Assembly (NCBI GenBank): GCA_020633195.1
Contig: JACKEC010000021.1
Span: 1 to 64,000 of the forward strand
Origin: Sandaracinaceae bacterium
GTDB lineage: Bacteria; Myxococcota_A; Polyangia; Polyangiales; Sandaracinaceae
DNA: 64,000 nt
Reading direction: 5' to 3'
Positions 8,835-16,871 of the stretch are shown here, in pieces. The stretch's first letter is position 1; each line of letters starts with the position of its first letter. Both the position numbers and the translations under genes were made by a program. The notes under the pieces were generated by a model. The model worked only from the letters and a program-made list of their open reading frames with translations. It was not told the origin of the DNA and did no database searches.

Positions 8835-9499
8835 AGGTCCTGTTCGTCGGCAACTCCTACACGCTCTACGGGGACGTCCCGGGTCAGGTCGCCGCGCTCG
8901 CCGCCGCCGACCCGGAGGGCCCCGCCATCGAGACCGACCGCGTCGCGCAGGGCGGCGCGACCCTCAAGCTGCACGCGACCCCGTCGCCGGGATCGGGGAC
9001 GGGCGCCTGGGATCGCGTCGCCGATCCTGAATGGACGCACGTCGTCTTGCAGGAGAAGAGCACCGGGACCCTGCACGACGCGCCCGACTACCACCGCTAC
9101 GTCCGCGCGCTCGGCGAGCGCGTCCGGGGCGAGGTCCTCCTCTACGAGACGTGGGCTCGCCGCCCCGGCCACGAGGTCTACCGCTGGGGATGGTCCGGCA
9201 AGCGCCCGAGCACGATGCGGCGCCGCGTCCGCGCCGAGCTCGAGCTCGCCGCCCGCGACCTGCGCGCCCGGATCGTCCCCGTCGGCACCGCGTGGGAGCG
9301 CTGCATGGAGCGCTACCCGGACCTCGATCTCTACGACGCCGATGGCCACCACGCGTCGGCGATCGGGAGCCACCTCGCGGCCTGTACGTTCTACGCGTTC
9401 CTGAGCGGGCGCGACGCGGCGCAGAGCGACTTCCTCCCTCCGGGGGTCGACGCGGACGCGGCCCGGCGCGTGCGCGCCGCGGTCGCGAGCGTCGTTTAG
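8831..9499 (+). CDS. SGNH/GDSL-type hydrolase-like protein
   Basis: 222-residue protein beginning VKVLFVGNSYT, where GNS replaces the classic GDS nucleophile block, with a later QEKSTGTLHD segment and a C-terminal DADGHHASAIGSHLAA that fits the DxxH block of SGNH hydrolases. These predict a Ser-Asp/His esterase-like active site; the substrate is unknown. The GTG start at 8831 overlaps the upstream stop by four bases (GTGA), so translation is probably coupled to the molybdopterin enzyme. No signal peptide. Its TAG stop lies at the start of a 23-bp inverted repeat shared with the convergent kinase gene. Confidence 0.75.
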   Translation: MKVLFVGNSYTLYGDVPGQVAALAAADPEGPAIETDRVAQGGATLKLHATPSPGSGTGAWDRVADPEWTHVVLQEKSTGTLHDAPDYHRYVRALGERVRGEVLLYETWARRPGHEVYRWGWSGKRPSTMRRRVRAELELAARDLRARIVPVGTAWERCMERYPDLDLYDADGHHASAIGSHLAACTFYAFLSGRDAAQSDFLPPGVDADAARRVRAAVASVV

Positions 9500-9659
9500 A
9501 GGGTCGAACCGCTAACGGCCGGATGGATCGCGTTCGCGCCGGGTTCTGCCGGTGTTCCGGCGCGACGAGGCGATGCCGAGTATCGTCGAGGAGCGATGGG
9601 GCGCCCGCGGAATGCGGCCCGGGCGTGAGGCGCCTCGCCGTTAGCGGTTCGACCCTCTA
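9497..9659. repeat. Element bounded by a 23-bp perfect inverted repeat
   Basis: The sequence starting TAGAGGGTCGAACCGC at 9497-9519 recurs as an exact reverse complement at 9637-9659, with 117 bp between. Both ends contain the stop codon of a convergent gene: TAG at 9497-9499 for the SGNH gene and the complement of TAG at 9657-9659 for the kinase gene. The interior has a smaller imperfect palindrome around 9539-9565 and no gene. The structure could be a bidirectional terminator or a small inserted element; no target duplication can be shown. Confidence 0.85.
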
Positions 9660-11150
9660 GAACTCGTCGCGCGAGAGCGCGCCGGTCACGCCAGCGGGCG
9701 ACGGCGGCTCCTCGGCGGCCGGAGCCTCGGTCGGCTCGGTCGCCGCGGCCGGGGTCCGGGGCTCGCGGTGGTGCGCGCGCGCAGGCGGCGCCTCGGGCGC
9801 GGGGGGCGCCTCGACGATCGGCGGCTCCTCCGGCGGGGTGGTCTCGGGGCGCGGCGCCTCGACCGTCACGGAGGGCTCCGTCGGTCGCACCGTCCGCACC
9901 GGCTCGGTGGGGCTCGAGGCGCCCACCGTCACCCGGTCCTCGACCTCGGCGGGGGCGCCCGCGATCGGCCGCGGGTCGGTCGCTCGCGGTTCGGGCTCGT
10001 CTCCGCTCGGCGACAGCAAGCCGAGCCCGGCGGCGCCGAGCGCCAGGGCGACGCCGGCCGCGACCGCGACGCGGACGGCGGGTGTGGGCGAGCGCGCCGC
10101 GACCTCGTTCGCCGCGACCTCGCTCCCCCCGGCGTCGCACGCCTCCTCGGGGGCGTCGAGCGTGGCGACCTCGTCGGGGTGCGGCCCATCCTGGGGCGGC
10201 GCCGCCGGCTGCGAGGGCGCGGCCTCGACGGGTGGCGGCATGCTCGGCGGGGCCGGCTCGCGGAACTCCGAGCCGTCCGCGAAGGGCTCGAGGGCGCGCG
10301 CCATCTCGACGACGGTCGGGTAGCGCCTCGCCGGATCCTTCGAGAGCGCCCGCTCGACGATCGCGATCAGCTCGGCGGGGACGTCGGGTCGACGCTCCGC
10401 GAGCGGGGGCACGTCCTCGGTCGCGATCGAGACGAGCAGCGCGCCGTAGTTCGACGACGGGAAGGGGACCTGGCCGGCGAGCATCTCGTAGAGGATCACG
10501 CCGAGCGCCCAGATGTCGGAGCGCTCGTCGATCCCCTCCGCGATGACCTGCTCGGGGGCCATGTAGCGGGGGGTTCCAACCAAGTTACCGGTGCCCGTGA
10601 GGGGCACGACGTCGCCCTCGTGAGCGTCCGGTCGGAGCTTCGAGACGCCGAAGTCGAGGACCCGCGTCGTCGTCTCGCCGCGGGCCGTCCGCGTGACGAA
10701 GAGGTTCTCCGGCTTGAGGTCGCGGTGGACGATGCCGGCGCGATGGGCCGCCTCGACGCCCTCCATCGCAGGAAGCAGGAGGCAAACGGCCTTGTCCGGG
10801 GCGAGCGGCGCCTCGCGCTCGAGGAGCTGCCGCAGCGACTCGCCCCGGAGGTACTCCATGACGAGGTACCCCGAGTCCCCCTCGGTGCCCACGTCGAGCA
10901 CCCCGACCACGTTCGCGTGCTCGATCCGCCCCAAAAACTTGGCTTCGCGCACGAAGCGCTCGAGCGCGGCCTCGTTCCCCGGGCCCCCGCGGAGCCACTT
11001 CAGCGCGACCTTTCGCCCCGAGACCTTGTGCCGCGCCGCGAAGACGACGCCCATCCCGCCGCGGCCGAGGTGGCCCTCGAGGAGATAGCGATCTCCGACC
11101 GTGTCCCCGATTTCTGGATCGCGCACGACATCTTGCAGGGGCTCGCTCAC
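9657..11150 (-). CDS. Membrane-anchored Ser/Thr protein kinase
   Basis: 497-residue eukaryotic-type kinase. The catalytic domain (about residues 20-280) has the glycine loop GRGGMGVV, VALK with the ATP-binding Lys, HRDLKPEN with the catalytic Asp, DFGVSKL, and MAPEQ. A Pro/Glu-rich linker leads to one hydrophobic segment (about 350-370, VAVAAGVALALGAAGLGLL) and a Pro/Glu-rich outer tail ending ALSRDEF. The tail matches the end of the kinase at 12594-14063 (TLSREEFF). Its start overlaps the stop of the FHA-sigma54 activator gene by four bases (ATGA), so the two are probably co-translated and the activator is a plausible substrate. The stop codon lies in the inverted repeat at 9497-9659. Confidence 0.9.
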   Translation of the reverse strand: MSEPLQDVVRDPEIGDTVGDRYLLEGHLGRGGMGVVFAARHKVSGRKVALKWLRGGPGNEAALERFVREAKFLGRIEHANVVGVLDVGTEGDSGYLVMEYLRGESLRQLLEREAPLAPDKAVCLLLPAMEGVEAAHRAGIVHRDLKPENLFVTRTARGETTTRVLDFGVSKLRPDAHEGDVVPLTGTGNLVGTPRYMAPEQVIAEGIDERSDIWALGVILYEMLAGQVPFPSSNYGALLVSIATEDVPPLAERRPDVPAELIAIVERALSKDPARRYPTVVEMARALEPFADGSEFREPAPPSMPPPVEAAPSQPAAPPQDGPHPDEVATLDAPEEACDAGGSEVAANEVAARSPTPAVRVAVAAGVALALGAAGLGLLSPSGDEPEPRATDPRPIAGAPAEVEDRVTVGASSPTEPVRTVRPTEPSVTVEAPRPETTPPEEPPIVEAPPAPEAPPARAHHREPRTPAAATEPTEAPAAEEPPSPAGVTGALSRDEF

Positions 11151-12454
11151 CGGTCGAGCCCGTGCTTCTTCATCAATCGATGGAGGTACGTGCGGTTCAG
11201 TCCCATGGCCTCGGCCGCTGCTTTGACATTACCCCCAGTTCGACCGAGCCACCCGCGCACCACCTCGCGCTCGAGGTGCGCGAGCCACTCGTCGCGGACG
11301 TCCTTGAACGGGCGATCGAGGTCGGGCGAGGGGAGCGTCGTCGCCCGCGCGGGGACCTCGCCGCTCTGCGCGCGAGCCTCCTCGACGCCGAGCGCCACGC
11401 TGCGGTCGACGAAGTTGCGGAGCTCGCGGACGTTCCCCGGCCACGGCTGGGTCTGGAGCCAGGCGAGGGTGTCCGCGGTCAGCGGCTCGGCGCCCTCGGG
11501 GAGGAAGCCCTGGGCCAGCATCCCGATGTCCTCGCGCCGCGCCCGGAGCGGGGGCACGTCCACCACGATCACCGCGAGGCGGAAGTACAGGTCCTCGCGG
11601 AAGCCGCCGACGCCGACGAGCGCGGCGAGGTCGCGGTGGGTGGCCGCGACGAACCGCACGTCGACGGGGCGATGCTCGGACTCGCCGACGCGCCGCACGG
11701 TCTTCTCCTCGAGGACGCGCAGGAGCTTGGGCTGCGCCGCCGCCGGGAGCTCCCCGATCTCGTCGAGGAACAGCGTGCCGCCCGACGCCGCCTCGATCGC
11801 CCCCTCGCGCGGGCCGCTCGCGCCGGTGAACGCCCCGCGCGCGTGGCCGAACAGCTCCGACTCGAAGAGCGCCTCGGGGAGCGCGGTGCAGTCGACGGTG
11901 ATGAACGGGCCGCCGGCCCGCGCGCTCGCCTCGTGCATCGCGCGCGCGATCAGCTCCTTGCCGGTCCCCGTCTCGCCGACCACCAGCGCCGTCGAGTCGG
12001 TGCGGGCGATCCTCGAGAGCCGGGCGAACAGCTCGCGCATGGGCGCGCTGGTCCCGCGCAGCGGGCCGAAGGCGTCCGTCGGCCAGAGGAACACGCGCTG
12101 CGGCTCCTCGCCGAGCGACACCTCGAAGACGGTGGTCCCGACCCGCACCCGCGCGCGCGCGCCGAGCTGCGCGCCGTCGACGCGCAGGTCGTCGACGTAG
12201 GTCCCGTTGCGGCTGCCGAGGTCGCGGACCCACGGCGCCCCGTCGCGCCACGCGATCTCGGCGTGGAGGCGGGACACGGTCCGATCCGCGACGCGGACGC
12301 CGGCCGCCTCGGCGCTCCCGATCACCGTCGGCTCCGTGATCCGCAGCTCGTGGGCGCCGTCCTCGTCGGTCCAGCGCAGGACGAGCACGTCGCGCAGCAC
12401 CTGGCCCAGCGCGCGCCCAGGAGCCGTCAGGGTGGCGCCAGGTCGATCGGGCAC
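11147..12454 (-). CDS. FHA-domain sigma54-dependent transcriptional activator
   Basis: 435-residue regulator. An N-terminal FHA domain (about residues 25-115) carries RTVSRLHAEI and GSRNGTYVDDL, the phosphothreonine-binding motifs. The AAA+ domain has Walker A GETGTGKE, the sigma54-contacting GAFTGA loop, Walker B GGTLFLDEIGE, and VRFVAATHRDL. The C-terminus is a Fis-type helix-turn-helix (GGNVKAAAEAMGLNRTYLHR). Such proteins activate sigma54 promoters after their FHA domain binds a phosphorylated partner, here probably linked to the kinase whose start overlaps this gene's stop. Divergent from the second kinase gene over 139 bp, where a sigma54-like promoter is visible. Confidence 0.92.
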   Translation of the reverse strand: MPDRPGATLTAPGRALGQVLRDVLVLRWTDEDGAHELRITEPTVIGSAEAAGVRVADRTVSRLHAEIAWRDGAPWVRDLGSRNGTYVDDLRVDGAQLGARARVRVGTTVFEVSLGEEPQRVFLWPTDAFGPLRGTSAPMRELFARLSRIARTDSTALVVGETGTGKELIARAMHEASARAGGPFITVDCTALPEALFESELFGHARGAFTGASGPREGAIEAASGGTLFLDEIGELPAAAQPKLLRVLEEKTVRRVGESEHRPVDVRFVAATHRDLAALVGVGGFREDLYFRLAVIVVDVPPLRARREDIGMLAQGFLPEGAEPLTADTLAWLQTQPWPGNVRELRNFVDRSVALGVEEARAQSGEVPARATTLPSPDLDRPFKDVRDEWLAHLEREVVRGWLGRTGGNVKAAAEAMGLNRTYLHRLMKKHGLDR

Positions 12455-12563
12455 GCGTCGAGCCTATCAACGGGTCGGTCGAGGTGTCGACTGCAGGCGA
12501 CACTCGTCGACGGCCCGAGACACGGGCCCGCCGGGCCCCGCGCGCGAGCCCCGCGTCCGTCGC

Positions 12564-12578
12564 TGGCTCGGGCGTTGC
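12564..12578 (+). promoter_or_regulatory. Candidate sigma54 (-24/-12) promoter
   Basis: TGGCTCGGGCGTTGC matches the sigma54 pattern TGGCAC-N5-TTGC at the key GG and GC dinucleotides with the required 10-base spacing. It lies just upstream of the kinase gene at 12594 and beside a gene for a sigma54 activator. Against it, transcription would begin only a few bases before the assigned GTG start, implying a nearly leaderless transcript. Confidence 0.35.
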
Positions 12579-12593
12579 CCTGTCCGTCGAACG

Positions 12594-14063
12594 GTGACGG
12601 AGCTCCAGGACGAGGGTGGGGACGAGGACGACGCGCCGCGCGGGCTCACGACGGGCGACGTCGTCGCGAAGCGCTACGAGATCCGCGAGGTCCTCGGCGA
12701 GGGGGGCATGGGGGTCGTCTACTCGGCGCGCCACGTCCTGTCGGGGCGCAAGGTCGCGCTCAAGTGGGTCGACTCGACCTCGGCGGTCATCCACGGCCTC
12801 CTCGAGCGCTTCGTGCGCGAGACGCAGGCGATGGGTCGAATCGAGCACCCCAACGTGGTGGGCGTGCTCGACGCGGGCATCGAGCAGGACGCGGCCTACC
12901 TCACGATGGAGCTGCTGCGCGGCGAGTCGCTCCGCGACGTCATCGACAGGGACGCGCCGCTCGACCCCGCCGAGGCGATCGCGCTCCTGATGCCCGGGAT
13001 GCAGGGCGTCGAGGCGGCGCACCGCGCTCGGGTGATCCACCGCGACCTCAAGCCGGAGAACCTCTTCGTCGTGCGCCAGGCCGATGGGTCCTTCGAGACG
13101 ACGAAGGTCCTCGACTTCGGGATCTCGAAGCTCACCGAGCGGCCCGTCGGCTCGGTGTCCACGGTCACGCAGGCGGGCAGCATCATGGGCACGCCTCACT
13201 ACATGTCGCCCGAGCAGGCGCGCGGCGCGGCGGTCGATCTGCGCGTGGACGTGTGGGCCCTCGGGGTGATCCTCTACGAGCTGATCGCGGGCGATCCGCC
13301 CTTCGACAGAGACAACTACGGCGCGCTGATGATCGCGCTCGCCACCGAGCCGCACACCCCGCTGTGCGAGGCGAGGCCGGGGGTCGACCCCGACCTGAGC
13401 GACATCATCGACGCGGCCCTCGAGAAGCGGCCCGAGGATCGCTGGGAGAGCGTGGCCGCGATGGCGCGAGCGCTCGAGCGACACACCACGGTCGCGTTCG
13501 AAGAGCCGATCCGACGCGCGTCGGATTTCCCACCCTCGATCGAGGCGGCGCCGATCGAGCCGCCGGCCGACACGAGCTCGATCGCGAGCGCGAAGACGGA
13601 GCTCGGCTACTCGTCGGGGCGCGTGACGCTCCCCTCGCGCCCAGCCGCGCTCGCCGCCCCGACCGAGGCGAAGCCCTCGGGGGGTTGGAAGCTCCTCGTT
13701 GGTGTTGCCGTGATCGGGCTCCTGGTGGGCATCGGCTGGCTCGTCGCGTCGCCGGGATCCCCGGACGCACCAGAGCCGGTGCGGCCAGCCGGCGAGCGAG
13801 CGACCCCGGGCGCCGACGATCTCGAAGTGGAGAGCCCGCCCGTCGCGTCGGCTCCCACGCGGGCGGACGCCGGTCGGGACGAGGCGCTCGAGGACGAGCC
13901 GCCGCCCGTCGCCGTCGCTCCGGCCCCAGCCGACCCGCCCGCCGCGAGGCCCGCGCCGCGGCGGCGTCGCGCCCGGCCGCCGTCGCCCACCGAGCCGGCG
14001 TCGATCGACGAAGACGTCGCCAGGGGGCGCTCCGGTACGCTATCCCGAGAGGAGTTCTTCTGA
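12594..14063 (+). CDS. Membrane-anchored Ser/Thr protein kinase
   Basis: 489-residue kinase with GEGGMGVVY, VALKW, HRDLKPEN, DFGISKL and MSPEQ in the N-terminal 290 residues, a linker, one membrane segment (LLVGVAVIGLLVGIGWLVAS, about 370-390) and a Pro/Ala-rich tail ending in basic residues and TLSREEFF. It is closely similar to the kinase at 9657-11150 through the catalytic domain (SGRKVALKW, MEGVEAAHRA versus MQGVEAAHRA), so the two are local paralogues. I chose the GTG at 12594, about 25 residues ahead of the kinase domain; the upstream open frame looks non-coding. Its stop overlaps the start of the next gene (TGATG). Confidence 0.88.
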   Translation: MTELQDEGGDEDDAPRGLTTGDVVAKRYEIREVLGEGGMGVVYSARHVLSGRKVALKWVDSTSAVIHGLLERFVRETQAMGRIEHPNVVGVLDAGIEQDAAYLTMELLRGESLRDVIDRDAPLDPAEAIALLMPGMQGVEAAHRARVIHRDLKPENLFVVRQADGSFETTKVLDFGISKLTERPVGSVSTVTQAGSIMGTPHYMSPEQARGAAVDLRVDVWALGVILYELIAGDPPFDRDNYGALMIALATEPHTPLCEARPGVDPDLSDIIDAALEKRPEDRWESVAAMARALERHTTVAFEEPIRRASDFPPSIEAAPIEPPADTSSIASAKTELGYSSGRVTLPSRPAALAAPTEAKPSGGWKLLVGVAVIGLLVGIGWLVASPGSPDAPEPVRPAGERATPGADDLEVESPPVASAPTRADAGRDEALEDEPPPVAVAPAPADPPAARPAPRRRRARPPSPTEPASIDEDVARGRSGTLSREEFF

Positions 14064-15034
14064 TGCTCGCCCGTCCGCTCGCGCTGGTCCTCGCTCTGTC
14101 CGCGGTCGCGCTCGCCGCCCCGGCGCGCGCTCAGACCGAGGACGCTCAGACGGACGAGGCACCGCCCGCGTACGAGGCCGCCGTCGACGAGGCCGTCGAC
14201 GCGTTCCAGGGCGGTCGCTGGGAGGAGGCGCGGAGCGCGTTCCGCCGCGCCCACGCGATCTCGCCCAACGCGCGCACGCTCCGCGGCGTGGGCATGGCGG
14301 CGTTCGAGCTCTCCGCCTACCTCGAGGCCGCCGAGGCGCTCGAGGCTGCGCTCGCCGAGCCGCGACGCGCGCTGACCGAGCGTCAGCGCGCCCACGCGAG
14401 CGACCTCCTCGCGCGGGCCCGGAGCCACCTCGGCGCCGTCGTGATCCCGCCCGCGCCCGTGGGCGCCGAGCTCCTCGTCGACGGAGCGCCTCGCTCGGCC
14501 GAGGGGTGGCCCGAGGACGCGGCGCGGCTGACGCTCCCCGAGGGCGCGCACACGATCGGGATCCGCGTCGAAGACCGCGAGGCACACGCGGAGCTCGAGC
14601 TCGCCGGCGGATCCGAGCAGCCGGTGGACATCGACCTCGCCCCGCTCGCCGAGCCCGTCGCGCCGCCGCCCGTCGTCGTCGCCGCGCGGCCTCCGCTCGA
14701 GCCGACGCCGCCGCCCCCGACCGACGACGGCTCCGCGGCCACGGCGGGCTGGGCCGTCTTCGGCGCCGGCCTGGGCGTCGCCGCGGTCGGCGCGATCCTC
14801 CTCGGCGTCGGAGCCGCGGACGCGAGCGCGGTCCAGGGCGCCGCGCCCGGCACCGAGTGGTCGACGCTCGAGGCTCAGTACGACCGCGCGCCCGCGCTGA
14901 TGGGCGCCGGCGGCGCGATGCTCGGGGTGGGCGCGGTGAGCGCGATCGTCGGCGTCGTCCTCGCCCTCGCCGGCGGCGGCGACGACGACGCTCGGGTCCA
15001 GCTCCGCGGCAACGAGCTGCGCGTGGCGTTCTAA
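14063..15034 (+). CDS. Exported TPR/PEGA-like protein linked to kinase
   Basis: 323-residue exported protein: signal peptide MLARPLALVLALSAVALAAPARA, then a TPR-like helical region (FQGGRWEEARSAFRRAHAIS, about 45-125), a PEGA-like beta domain (GAELLVDGAPR...LPEGAHTIGIRVED), a Pro-rich linker and two hydrophobic segments in the last 100 residues. Myxobacteria often encode such proteins next to Ser/Thr kinases, but the exact role is unknown. The ATG at 14063 overlaps the kinase stop (TGATG). Its TAA stop overlaps the TAG stop of the convergent gene at 15031 by two bases. Confidence 0.78.
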   Translation: MLARPLALVLALSAVALAAPARAQTEDAQTDEAPPAYEAAVDEAVDAFQGGRWEEARSAFRRAHAISPNARTLRGVGMAAFELSAYLEAAEALEAALAEPRRALTERQRAHASDLLARARSHLGAVVIPPAPVGAELLVDGAPRSAEGWPEDAARLTLPEGAHTIGIRVEDREAHAELELAGGSEQPVDIDLAPLAEPVAPPPVVVAARPPLEPTPPPPTDDGSAATAGWAVFGAGLGVAAVGAILLGVGAADASAVQGAAPGTEWSTLEAQYDRAPALMGAGGAMLGVGAVSAIVGVVLALAGGGDDDARVQLRGNELRVAF

Positions 15035-16209
15035 CGAGGCACGAGCGCGGCGCGGCGGAGCGCGGGGAGCACCGAGCCGATCAGGTGAGCGTGGACGCTG
15101 TGGTCGTCGACCCCGTCCGACAGGGACGAGGCGTTGACGAGCAAGACCATCGTCACGTCCTCGCGCGGGAAGTAGTGCGCGTAGGACTCGAACCCGAACA
15201 GGCTCCCCGAGTGTCCCCACGCTTCGCCCTCGGGCCACACGTAGTGCTCCACGCCGAGGCCGTAGCCGACCGCGGAGTGCTTCGGGTCCGCGGAGTCGAT
15301 CGCCTCGGTGAGCATCTCGTCGCGCGACCTGGCCGAGAGCAGCGCGTCGGTTCGGAAGAGCGCGTCCATGAACCGCATGAGGTCCAGGACGTCGGTGGCC
15401 ACGCCCGCGCTCGGGCTGCGGAGCGTGCTCGCGAGGAAGTCGTCCCAGCTCGACTCGACGTACCGCTCGTCGCCGTAGAGGTCGAGGTAGCCCTGCGCGA
15501 TGTCCTCGTAGGCGACCCCCGGCGCGTAGCTCGTCGCGCTCAGCTCGAGCGGGTCGAGCAGCTCGTCGCGGAGCACCTCCTCGAACGGCCGGCCCGTCGC
15601 GTCCTCGATCACCCGCCCCGCGAGGATGTAGTTGGTGCTCCCGTAGCGGTGCGCGGTCCCCGGCTCGAACAGCGACTGGCCGCGGATCGCGGAGAGCGCG
15701 TCCTCCTCGGTGGGCACCCACCCGGGGTTGTCGATGCTCCGCAGGTACCACGCCTGGTTGGTGTAGCTGGGCACGCCGCTCGTGTGATTCAGGAGCATCC
15801 GCAGCGTGATGCGGTCACTGTTCGCGACGGCCTCCGCGACCTCGGCGGGGAGGTGCCCGGCGATCGGGGCGTCGAGCGACAGCACGCCTCGCGCCTCGAG
15901 GATCAGCGCGACGGTCGCCACCAGGGTCTTCGTCATCGAGGCGATCGGCATCCGGTGACAGACCTGCGCGCTCACCCCGTGCGCGAGATCGACCTCGCCG
16001 GAGGCGCCCATCCACAGTCCGTCCGCGTCGCGGATCAGCGCGATGGCGCCCGGGAGCCGACCCGCGACCTGCTCGTCGAGGGTCCGCTGGTAGAGCGCGG
16101 CGCGCGCGTGCGTCGGATCTGCGGTCCGCGGCTCACACGCCGAGACCGCGGGCCGCGGGGAGGCGCAGCCGAAGCCGGCCAGGACCAACGCGACGACGAG
16201 CCGCCTCAT
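15031..16209 (-). CDS. Beta-lactamase-fold serine hydrolase, lipoprotein
   Basis: 392-residue protein of the class C beta-lactamase/penicillin-binding family. It has SMTK (nucleophile Ser with its Lys), YGSTN (the YxN motif) and HSG in place of the KTG triad near residue 345. Variation at the third motif is usual for esterases and D-Ala-D-Ala peptidase relatives, so antibiotic hydrolysis should not be assumed. The N-terminus MRRLVVALVLAGFGC is a lipoprotein signal. Its start overlaps the stop of the upstream gene by four bases, so the two form a unit. Confidence 0.85.
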   Translation of the reverse strand: MRRLVVALVLAGFGCASPRPAVSACEPRTADPTHARAALYQRTLDEQVAGRLPGAIALIRDADGLWMGASGEVDLAHGVSAQVCHRMPIASMTKTLVATVALILEARGVLSLDAPIAGHLPAEVAEAVANSDRITLRMLLNHTSGVPSYTNQAWYLRSIDNPGWVPTEEDALSAIRGQSLFEPGTAHRYGSTNYILAGRVIEDATGRPFEEVLRDELLDPLELSATSYAPGVAYEDIAQGYLDLYGDERYVESSWDDFLASTLRSPSAGVATDVLDLMRFMDALFRTDALLSARSRDEMLTEAIDSADPKHSAVGYGLGVEHYVWPEGEAWGHSGSLFGFESYAHYFPREDVTMVLLVNASSLSDGVDDHSVHAHLIGSVLPALRRAALVPR

Positions 16210-16826
16210 CGGTCCGCCAGGAGCGTCATGGGGACGGTGAGGCCCACCGCGACCTGCGCGGCGACGAACAGCGGCAGCGAGTTGCCCGGCGCGAACGGGG
16301 CCAGGACCGTCTCCGCGTAGCGAACGAAGAGGCGCACCCCGGGCGCGCCGGCCTCGCGCAGATCGAACCCGATCGCCGCCGCGGCGGTCAGGCGGACCAT
16401 CGCGCGCGGGTCGTCGGCGCGGGCCACGAGCGCGTCTCCCGCGTCGTTCGCCGCGTACGTCGTCACCGGCGTGCCCGTGACCTGCGCGCCGACGCCGAGG
16501 CCGAGCTCGCCGTAGAGACCGAACGAGAAGACGGCGCGCTGGACGAGGCTCGTGTCGAGGTAGGCGCCCGTCATGATCCGGGGGTGGTGGAGCCAGCCGA
16601 GGTGGACCGCCTGCGCCATCTCGTAGGCGCCCTCGCGCACGTAGCGGACCTCGTAGCCGACCTCGACGCCGGGGTGCACGGCGTTGGGGGTGTAGCCCAG
16701 CGTCTCGCTCATCACGGCGAGGCTGACCGGGTGGGCGGGGTCGGTCGCGGACTGCGCCCGCGACGTCGCCGGCGCGTGCGCGAGGAGCGTCGCCGCGATT
16801 AGCAACGGAGCGCGAGAGCGGGTCAT
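16206..16826 (-). CDS. Putative outer-membrane or periplasmic beta-rich protein
   Basis: 206-residue exported protein with a signal peptide (MTRSRAPLLIAATLLAHAPATSRA). The rest alternates short hydrophobic strands with polar turns (EVGYEVRYVREGAYEMAQAV, FGLYGELGLGVGAQV) and ends in a hydrophobic strand region, as in small outer-membrane barrels. No family is recognised. It is the first gene of a two-gene operon with the beta-lactamase-fold lipoprotein, overlapping it by four bases (ATGA). Confidence 0.6.
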   Translation of the reverse strand: MTRSRAPLLIAATLLAHAPATSRAQSATDPAHPVSLAVMSETLGYTPNAVHPGVEVGYEVRYVREGAYEMAQAVHLGWLHHPRIMTGAYLDTSLVQRAVFSFGLYGELGLGVGAQVTGTPVTTYAANDAGDALVARADDPRAMVRLTAAAAIGFDLREAGAPGVRLFVRYAETVLAPFAPGNSLPLFVAAQVAVGLTVPMTLLADR

Positions 16827-16871
16827 GCGTCGAAGTGCCCGCGCGAGCGCGGACCGTTCAACGCGATCGGC

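Noticed and set aside
15031..15034. Overlapping convergent stop codons as a special signal
   Set aside because: Tight convergent packing is common in this window, and the overlap has no further structure.
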